Shown: one piece after another, positions 20,860 through 31,000 of the stretch
Position numbering within the stretch: the stretch's first letter is position 1
Layout of the letters: each line of letters starts with the position of its first letter
From: Bacteroidota bacterium
GTDB lineage: Bacteria; Bacteroidota; Bacteroidia; UKL13-3
DNA length: 64,000 nucleotides
Direction of reading: 5' to 3'
Assembly: GCA_013298895.1 (NCBI GenBank)
Contig: JAAFJM010000017.1
Location: 1-64,000 of the forward strand
Program-made: the position numbers and the translations under genes
The notes under the pieces: generated by a model
The model's database searches: none
What the model saw: the letters and a program-made list of their open reading frames with translations, nothing else
What the model was told of the DNA's origin: nothing

Positions 20860-22000
20860 AAAGCCAAGGAGATGCTTGCAGCATGACTTGGTTTTTTGGT
20901 CATTCAGTAGGAATCTCCTTTCCTTGGCAACCATGTTAATTAATGGAATAATGGTTGCAGAACAAAGGAGATGCGCTGCATGACTGATTCGGTTTTTGAT
21001 TAGCTAAAATTAATTTCAAACAAGGAAGATGCTTTCAGCATGACTAGGTCAATAGTCATTCTGAAGGAATCTCCTTTCCTTGGCAACCAATTTAGTTAAT
21101 GGAATAATGGTTGCCGAACCAAGGAGATTCGCTGCATTACTGATTCAGTTTTTTATTAGCTAAAATTAATTTCAAACAAGGAAGATGCTTTCAGCATGAC
21201 TAGGTCAATAGTCATTCAGTAGGAATCTCCTTTCCTTGGCAACCATGTTAGTTAATGGAATAATGATTGCCGAACCAAGGAGATGCGCTGCATGACTGAT
21301 TCAGTTTTTGATTAGCTAAAATTAATTTCAAACAAGGAAGATGCTTTCAGCATGACTAGGTCAATAGTCATTCAGTAGGAATCTCCTTTCCTTGGCAACC
21401 ATGTTAGTTAATGGAATAATGATTGCCGAACCAAGGAGATGCGCTGCATGACTGATTCGGTTTTTGATTAGCTAACAATAATTGTAAACAAGAAAGATGC
21501 TTGCAGCATGACTTAATTTTGGTCATTCAGCAGGAATCTCCTTTCCTTGGCAACCATGTTAGTTAATGGAATAATGGATGCCGAACCAAGTAGATGCGCT
21601 GCAAGACTACGTTTTTTTATTTTGTGTAGAAGCGCACTAACATAAATTCATATTTCGCACTTTTGTCATTCCGCATTCCGAACTCATACTTGTTAATGGA
21701 ATAATGGTTGCCGAACCAAGGAGATGCGCAGCAAGACTACGTTTTTTTATTTTGTGTAGAAGCGAATTAACATAAATTCATATTTCGCACTTTTGTCATT
21801 CCGCATTCCGAACTCATACTTGTTAATGGAATAATAATTGCCGAACCAAGGAGATGCGCTGCATGACTACGTTTTTTTATTTTGTGTAGAAGCGCACTAA
21901 CATAAATTCATATTTCGCACTTTTGTCATTCCGCATTCCGAACTCATACTTGTTAATGGAATAATGGTTGCCGAACCAAGGATATTCGCTTTTTGACTAA
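20860..22000. repeat. Intergenic tandem repeat array; about 156-bp period, then 130-bp period
   Basis: ggaatctcctttccttggcaacca recurs at 20910, 21066, 21222, 21378, 21533; gtttttttattttgtgtagaagcg recurs at 21611, 21741, 21871. Confidence 0.92.
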
Positions 22001-22025
22001 AAAATCACACTCCCATTTACAAAAC

Positions 22026-22062
22026 AAAAGGGCTGCTACTTATACAAGTAACAGCCCTTTTT
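22026..22062 (-). terminator. Intrinsic terminator downstream of the giant gene
   Basis: aaaagggctgctact...agtaacagccctttt, one mismatch, T-rich flank. Confidence 0.7.
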
Positions 22063-22082
22063 GTGTTTATTAAAAATATTGC

Positions 22083-25000
22083 TTATTCAATGATTTTTAC
22101 AAACTGTTTTCTAGCTTTAGTTTCACCGTTTGATGAGATTACTAAGTTATAATTTCCAGTTGCTATATCTAAATTAGCTATGTCAATAATATTTGAATTA
22201 CTTACATTAAAATTGTTACGATAAACTTCCTTACCAAATATATCATAAATAATTACATCTGCATTATTTATATTGGTATTGGTTAAGTCAATTTTAAATG
22301 TTCCGTAATTAGGGTTAGGGTATAAATCAATTGCTACAGTTGCTACTTTCACGTTAGTTAAACTATTATTCTTTTCATTTAAGGTATAATTGTTTTTATA
22401 ACTTATTGGTGTATTATTATTTACTGCAAACAACGGATTAGGAGTAACAGTTATTACTTTAGAAACCTCCGAGAAACAACCTGTATTGGTAGTTTGCTGA
22501 ATGATTCTTGCAGTATAAGATCCTGCTGCTGCATACGATTTGCTGAAAATTACTGTACCTGTTGATGAAGTTCCATCACCAAATGTCCAATTAGGAGTAC
22601 CTGCACAATATAATCCAGGTGAGTTGTTTGAATTATTTGTGTAGGTTGGTGTGAAAGCAAACGAATTACCTAATAATACTTGAGTAGTACTTGGAGAAAT
22701 GGCAACTGTCATTCCAACACGTCCATTCATTCCAGTATTTGCTGAAATATTTACATCATTAGAAGCAGTAGTAACACTACTTCCGTTGGTTACTGTTAGT
22801 GTAATTGTTTTAACACCACCATCAATGTAGTAATGGCTTGGAGAAACTTCGTTTGAAGTGCTTCCGTCACCAAAATTCCATAAGTAAGTATTACCTGTTC
22901 CTGTAGACGTATTTGTAGTAGTAATATAGTTGTTACAATTTCCACTCACTAAAGTGTTAAACGATGCATTTCCTGTACCTGTACTAATTCCTGTTCTAGT
23001 AATAATATTTGAGCAAGATGAACCTCCACAACCACATGCTACTAAAGAATAAGTATAGCTTGTTGCTGTAGATGGATTACCTGTATTCCAAATAATAACA
23101 CCACCTGCAGGGCTTACTGCTGCTGTTACTGCTGCTGTAGCATCAATTCCTGCTGCTAATGTTAATGGAGCACATGCTATTGCAATAGTAGAATTAGTTC
23201 TTGTAATAGTATTGGTTGAGCTAGCACTACAATTATTAGCATTGGTAATGGTATAAGTATAGCTTGTAGCTGTTGCTCCATTGCCAGTGTTAAAAGTTAT
23301 TACTCCACCTTGAGGGCTTGTAGCTAATAATATAGCTGCTGTTGCATCAAGTCCGTTGCACACAATAAGTGGTGCAGTGTTAGGAGCAGTAGGATTAGGT
23401 AATACAGTAACCCTTACAGTATCTTTACATCCATTCATATTGGCTACGTAGTAAGTAGAAGTAGTAGGATTAACAGTAATAGAAGTTGAACTTGAAATAG
23501 TATTAGCAGACACTGGAGGATTAGTCCAAGTTACATTAGTAGTTACACTACCGCTGCCACTGTATTGTAAGCTAAAGTTATCAAAAGCCCAGCTTTCATT
23601 ACATAATTCTTCTAAACCTAAACCTTCTAATACCACTTTAATAGAAGCTGCTGAATGAGCAACTGTTCTTGAAATATGGTATTTGCTAGTAAATGCACCA
23701 CCACCTAAATTACATCTTGCTGGTAAGTTATTGGCAATTGAACCTGTTCCATTAGGATTAACTGCAGGTATGTTACCAGGATAAGCTTGTGTTCTATAGC
23801 TAAAGTTAGAGAAAGTAGTATTAATAACACTGTTATTATCTACATCCATTTTCCATCTGTCAATTCCAACCCAAGTATCATTTCCATCCCAAGTATCGAA
23901 TAAGTATAAATCGAAATCTACTTTTATTGAATCGTGAGCAGGTAAACCAGCCATATTAAATTCAGCTTTTTGTCCTTGTAAAGCACCTAACATACTTTCG
24001 CCATTATAGCTTAATATACTTGGAACGTTGGCTGGGCTAGTAGCTGGGAAAGTCCAATTACCATCAACGGAAGTGTTAAAGTTATTAGAATAAGCAGCAT
24101 TAAATGAACCTACTGCACCCACTGTTGAGGTTGCATTGGTAACATTAATGTTTATTGGTTGACCGGCACAAATGGTATAAGAAGGTATAGTTGAACTAAA
24201 TGTTGGTTTAACACAATCAACAGTTCTTGTAATTGTACAAGCACATGTTGCTGTTCCACATGAATTGGAAACGGTATAAGTATAGCTAGTTGCTGTACTT
24301 GCATTACCTGTGTTCCAAGTAATAACTCCACCTGCTGGGCTAACTGCTGCCATTACTGCTGCTGTTGCATTTACTCCTGTTCCTATTGTTACTGGAGCAC
24401 AAGTTGGTGTTGCTGGCAAGCTTAATCTGTTAATGGTTCCATTAGTATTTGCTGTACAATTTGAATTTGAAACAGTATAAGTATAACTTGTTGCTGTAGT
24501 TGCACTACTTGTATTCCAAGTAATAACTCCACCTGCTGGGCTTACTACTGCTAATACTGCACTAGTTGCATCTAATCCTTGGCACAATGTTACTGTTCCG
24601 CATACTGGTGTAACTGGTGTTGGAATTACTGTTACTCTCACGGTGTCTTTACATCCATTCATATCGGCTACATAGTAGGTTGATGATGATGGGCTAACTG
24701 TGATTGATGCATTGTTAGAAATAGTATTTGATGATACTGGAGGATTAGTCCAGATTACATTACTAGTTACTCCTGTTGTACTGTATTCAATATTGAAATT
24801 ATCAAAAGCCCAACTTTCATTGCATAATTCTTCTAAACCTAATCCTTCTAATACTACTTTTAAAGCATTTGCAGTATGAGGTATTGTTTTAGAAATATGG
24901 TATTTACTTGTAAATGCTCCACCACCTAAATTACATATAGCAGGTAAGTTATTTGCAATTGAACCTGATCCGTTAGGATTGATTGCTGGTATATTGCCAG

Positions 25001-28000
25001 GATAAGCTTGGGTTCTGTAGTTAAAGTTAGAGAAAGTAGTATTGATAATATTGGTATTATCTACATCCATTTTCCACTTATCTTCTCCTACCCAAATATC
25101 ATTTCCATCCCAAGTATCGAATATGTATAAATCAAAATCGATTTTTACTGAGTTATGCGAAGGTAAACCAGCTATATTAAATTCAGCCTTTTGACCTTGT
25201 AATGCACCTAACATATTTTCGCCATTATAGCTTAAAATACTTGGAACGTTTGCAGGGCTAGTAGCTGGGAATGTCCAATTACTTCCTATTGAAGAATTAA
25301 AATTATTAGCATATAATGATAATGACGAACCAGATCCGCTTAATGTACCAGCATTGGTAACATTAATAGTAATTGGTTGACCAGCGCAAATAGTATACGA
25401 AGGTACAGTAGAACTAAATGTAGGTTTAACACATAATGGAGTTCTAGTAATAGTGCAAGCACAACTTGCGCTTCCACATGAATTAGATACGGTATAAGTA
25501 TAGCTTGTTGCTGAAGTAGCGTTACCTGTATTCCAAGTAATAACACCACCTGCTGGGCTAACTGCTGCCATTACAGCTGCTGTTGCATTTACTCCTTCCG
25601 TAATAGAAACTACTCCACAAGTAGGTACACTTGGTAATGCTGTTCTGGTTATAGCACTGGTGCTACTTTGAGTTCCACATACACAAGGTACAGTATAAGT
25701 ATAACTTGTAGCTGTAGAAGCATTGCCTGTATTCCATGTGATGGTTCCACCTGCAGGGCTTACAAAAGGTAATACTGCACTTGTTGCATCAACACCTGCA
25801 CAAACAGTTACTGCTGCGGTATGTGCTACATTTGGATTGTTTCTTGTAATGGTGTTAGTACAACTTGCACTTCCGCATGAATTTGAAACAGTATAAGTAT
25901 AACTAGTTGCAGTAGTTGCATTGCCTGTGTTCCATGTTACTACTCCACCTGCAGGGCTAACCGCTGCGTTTACATCTGAAGTTGCATTGTAACCAACACA
26001 AACTGTAACAGGAGCGCAAGTAGGTGTTGTTGGCAATGGTGTTCTTGTAATTACACTTGTAAAGTTTTGAGCACCACATCCGCTTGTTACAGTATAAGTA
26101 TAACCAGTTGCAGTAGTTGCATTACCTGTATTCCAAGTAATGGTTCCTCCGCTTGGAGTTACACCAGCTAATACTGCAGCAGTTGCATCAACTCCAGTAC
26201 AAATGGTGATTATAGATCCTGTTATAGGTGTAATATTCACTCTAGTTATAGAACTGCTACAACTAGCGCTTCCACATGAGTTTGTAATAGTATAAGTATA
26301 ACCTGTTGCAGTAGCAGCATTACCTGTATTCCAAGTAATTATTCCACCTGCTGGAGTTACTGCTGCTAATACAGCATTGGTTGCATTTAATCCAATACAT
26401 TTTGTAATTGGTGAACAAGTTGGTTGAACAGGTAAAGGATTTACCGTTACCATCATTGTATCAGAACAACCACCAGAAACAGTGTATATAAATTTGAATG
26501 AGCAATTTAATGGAGTAGTAAAACATACATTAGCAATTCCTGCTGTTGTAGTTCCTAAAGTAGCACCTGCTGGATTTGAAGCCAATGCTGTCCATGTTCC
26601 ATTTGAAAGATTTGTTCCTACTAAGTTAGTACAACTAGCTGCACAAACAACTTGGTCAACTCCTGCATTAGGTTTTACACAAACAAAATAACCGGCATCA
26701 ATAGTTGGATTGTTTATAGCAACACCTGTTCCATTGGTATTAATAGTAAATACTGGACTAAATCCTGTTGCAGCATCTGCATCATTATTTCCATCTGTTC
26801 CTGCTGTTGGTGTTTGTATTGTTAAACCATTTCCATTATTGCTAGTTGGGAATTTAACTTTGTAGTTTCCGTTTGTGCAAATATTAAAGCTATAATATCC
26901 AGGATTTCCTGAACCATCATTAACTGTTACGGTAGATGCAACAATGGTATTAGTAGTAGCATTCCATAATTCAACAGTTACTCCATTTAAACCTGCACTA
27001 GCTGGCTCATCTTGAATACCGTTATTATTTAAATCGCTCCATACATAGTTACCTACTGTAGCATTTATTACATTTAATACTAATGTAGCAGCACTATCAC
27101 AACCTTTGCTATTTGTTAAATTAACCAAATAGGTTCCTGCTGTGTTGTAAGTATTACCGTTCCATACATAAGGCATATCTGTTAAACAAATATTAGCTGT
27201 AGTAGTAGACGAAGTGTTTGCATTTACAGCTACGGAAGTAGTAGTTGCGCTACATCCATTTGAGTTATTAGTAAATGTAAATGTAACATTACCTGCATTA
27301 ACTCCTAATACCAAACCTGCATTATTTACAGTAGCTATTGAATTGCTGCTACTAGACCAAGTTCCGCCTGTAGTTGGAGATAAAGTCATATTGCTTCCAA
27401 CACAAACTAATGATCCTGCACTTACAATTGGTAAAGTAGTATTTACAGTTACAGTTACTTGAGCAGTTGCTGTACAACCTGTAGCTGTATTTGTTTTAAC
27501 AACTGTATAAGTTGTAGTAGCACTTGGGTTAGCTGTTGGATTGCTTACGGTTGTTGAGCTTAATCCTGTTGCTGGACTCCATGAGTATGTTGCTGTTGCA
27601 TCGTTTGCCTCACCAATTGTTGCACCGCTAGTGTTAGCTGTACAAGTTTTAGTGAAAGGTGAACCTGCACTTACTGTGATTGCTGAATTATTTACAGTTA
27701 CAGTTACTTGAGCAGTTGCTGTACAACCTGTAGTTGTATTAGTTTTAACAACTGTATAAGTTGTAGTAGCACTTGGGTTAGCTGTTGGATTGCTTACGGT
27801 TGTTGAGCTTAATCCTGTTGCTGGACTCCATGAGTATGTTGCTGTTGCAACGTTTGCCTCACCAATTGTTGCACCGCTAGTGTTAGCTGTACAAGTTTTG
27901 GTGAATGGTGAACCTGCACTTACTGTGATTGCTGAGTTATTTACTGTTACAGTTACTTGAGCAGTTGTTGTACAACCTGTAGTTGTATTAGTTTTTACAA

Positions 28001-31000
28001 CTGTATAAGTAGCAGTAGCACTTGGGTTAGCTGTTGGATTGCTTAAGGTTGTTGAGCTTAATCCTGTTGCTGGACTCCATGAGTATGTTGCTGTTGCATC
28101 GTTTGCCTCACCTATTGCTGCACCGCTAGTGTTAGCTGTACATGTTTTAGTGAATGATGAACCTGCACTTACTGTGATTGCTGAGTTATTTACTGTTACA
28201 GTTACTTGAGCAGTTGCAGTACAACCTGTAGTTGTATTTGTTTTTACAACTGTATAAGTAGTAGTTGAACTTGGATTTGCTGTTGGATTGCTTGCTGTTG
28301 TTGAGCTTAATCCTGTTGCTGGACTCCATGAGTATGTTGCTGTTGCATCGTTTGCCTCACCAATTGCTGCACCGCTAGTATTGGCTGTACAAGTTTTGGT
28401 AAATGGCGAACCTGCACTTACAGTTGGTAATGGATTAACAACTACTGTCATTGTATCTCTACATGAACCATTAGTCCAAATAAAATTATAATTACCAATT
28501 ACACTTAAACCTGTAACAGTTGAAGTTGGACTGCTTGTATTTGTTATAGTTGCTGAAGCAGGATTACCTGTTTGAGCTGACCACGTTCCTGAACCAGAAG
28601 CTGCTAAAGTTGCGGTTGTATTGATACAAACTGATTGATTTGCACCTGCATTTGGTTTTGCAGAAACTACTACATCCATTTCATCAAAACATCCACCTGT
28701 TGAGTATTTGAAAGTATATGTTCCTGTTGATACATTGGTAAAACACACGTTTGCAACTCCTGAAGTGGTTGATCCTAAAGTAGCACCAGTTGGATTTGAA
28801 CCAGAAGCAGTCCAAATTCCTGTATTAGGAGTTGTACCTGTTAAATTTAAACATGAACCACCACAAGCAGTTAAGTTACTACCTGCATTAGGAGTTGTAC
28901 ATGCAAAGAAACCAGCATCTAAAGTTTTATTAAATTCGTTCCAAGTTAAAATTACTTGTTGTGTTTTTAATAAAGCATCAATATCGCTATCATCATTATC
29001 ATCACTTCCAACATTTTGTAAAGTTGGTCCAAAAATTACCCCTGGAGAAGTGAATTCAACTTGGTAATAAATGCCAGGTTGTAAGTTAATAAATTGGTAG
29101 TAACCAACTGAATTAGTTGTTGTACTGTCAATTTTAGTTCCACTTGCATTTAATAAATATACTTTTAAGTTTTGGAAAGGTGTTTCTCCTACATCTTGTA
29201 AACCATTTTTGTTTAAATCGTTCCAAACTGTATCGCCTAATCCTGGTAATGCATATAATCCTAAATCAATTGAATGATCAACATAACCTGTAACACCAGT
29301 AGTGATATTAATAAATGGAATTCCAGCAGGAATTGATCCTAAAGCAGTTGATAAATTTAAAATGCTAAAGTTATTATCATTTATAGTTGGATTAGCACCT
29401 TGACCTGTATTGGTTAAAGTTATTTTATATTTAACTCCATTTGAAGTTAAAGTAGTATCAGTTATATTAAATTGACCAACACCAGCTAAAATTCTATAAT
29501 TGGTATTTGGTAAAATTGTTTGACCGTTTAAAGTAGAGAAATAATAATTTCCATTTGCATCGGTTGTAGCTGTTCCTACTTGTGAACCGTCAGATGTTTT
29601 ATACATGCGCATAACTACACCAGCTATTCCTTTTTCAGCTGGATCTTGAATACCATCAACATCTAAATCTCTCCAAACATAATTACCTACTTCTAAAAAG
29701 TTAATATTATCTGAAGCTATTTCCACATCTCCCATTCCATTGGCTTTTCCAAAACTTGCAATACCCGCATCAGAATAATAGCTTTTACCTTTTATTTGTT
29801 GTCCAGTTAAACTGCTATTTACCCTAACTCCATTAGCCCAAATATCGCCTCCTCTAAATACCGAAGGATCAACCATTCCAATCATAATTTCGCCAGAACC
29901 AGGAATTACAGTTAAACCCCCAGTTGCCATTTCTGTATGGTAACCGCCTACATTATCAAAATCATCGTGATAAAATTCGCCAAAACCAGGACCTTGATTG
30001 TTTCCTGGGGCATAACCAGTTGTTGGACCTGCTTTAGCATTATTTTCCAAAACATAAGCTCCATTCGAATAAAATGCTCTTAATACATCTCCACCTGCAT
30101 CAGTTTGTCCGCCATCATTATAAGCGGCATTATCCCAATTGTAGTTGCCCATTTGATGGCCAATTCTATCCATTAAAGCAATAGTCATAGCTCCATCTAA
30201 ATCGAATTCAATATCAGTTAAAACTGGAGTTGGCCATAAAATTAAATCATTAGCATTAAAAGGAACTGAAATATTATCAGTCCAAGGATACCAACCTGTA
30301 ATTTGTGGCTCACCTGCACTTGGATAACCTTTAGGGTAAGTTAATGGAAAGTTAAAAACATCGCTCCATACATTGGTTGCTAAATCTAACGCTTTAATAG
30401 AAGCAGTTAAGTTTGATTTTGTTCCAGAAGAAGCATCACAAACAATACCTGCATATAATTTATTTTCAAATACTTTAACGGCAAATGGACGGTAAGAACC
30501 ATTAGTACAACCTGGATCAGGCACTGTAAATGAAGTAACATTTGAAGCTGTAGGAATTGTTCCTGTTGCTAAATAATTTGTAATATCAATGGCATAAACT
30601 TTTTTATCATGTAAATTCATAAAATATAAAGTGTTTCCATCGTCAGATAAATCCATTCCACCAATACCTGCTTTACCAACTAAAGCAAAGGCAGTTGCAT
30701 CAGCATTTGGATCTAATCTGTTAGCACCTAAACCTCTGGCAGTATTTGTTCCAATAGTACCCACATTAATTCCAATAGTTGATACATTTAAAAAGTTTGA
30801 AAGAACAGGAGATGCAGGATTGCTATAATCAACTGTGTAAATACCACCTAAACCTAATGGACCTAAACCCACATGGCGTTTTAAAAATGCAGCACTAAAT
30901 AATCTCTTTTTGTATTTATTCCAAGCATGTGCCCAAACGCTACCTACTTGTGCTGATGTTGCAATGGTTGTTACATCTCTATCAGTGTAATTATTATAAG

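Noticed and set aside
20700-20903. Minus-strand ORF 20700-20903
   Set aside because: Encoded by the repeat array (SHAASISLA-type translation of the ggagatgc unit); artefact.
20860-22000. Tandem array as a possible CRISPR array
   Set aside because: Units are conserved along their whole 130-156 bp with no short constant repeat and variable spacers, and no cas genes are visible.
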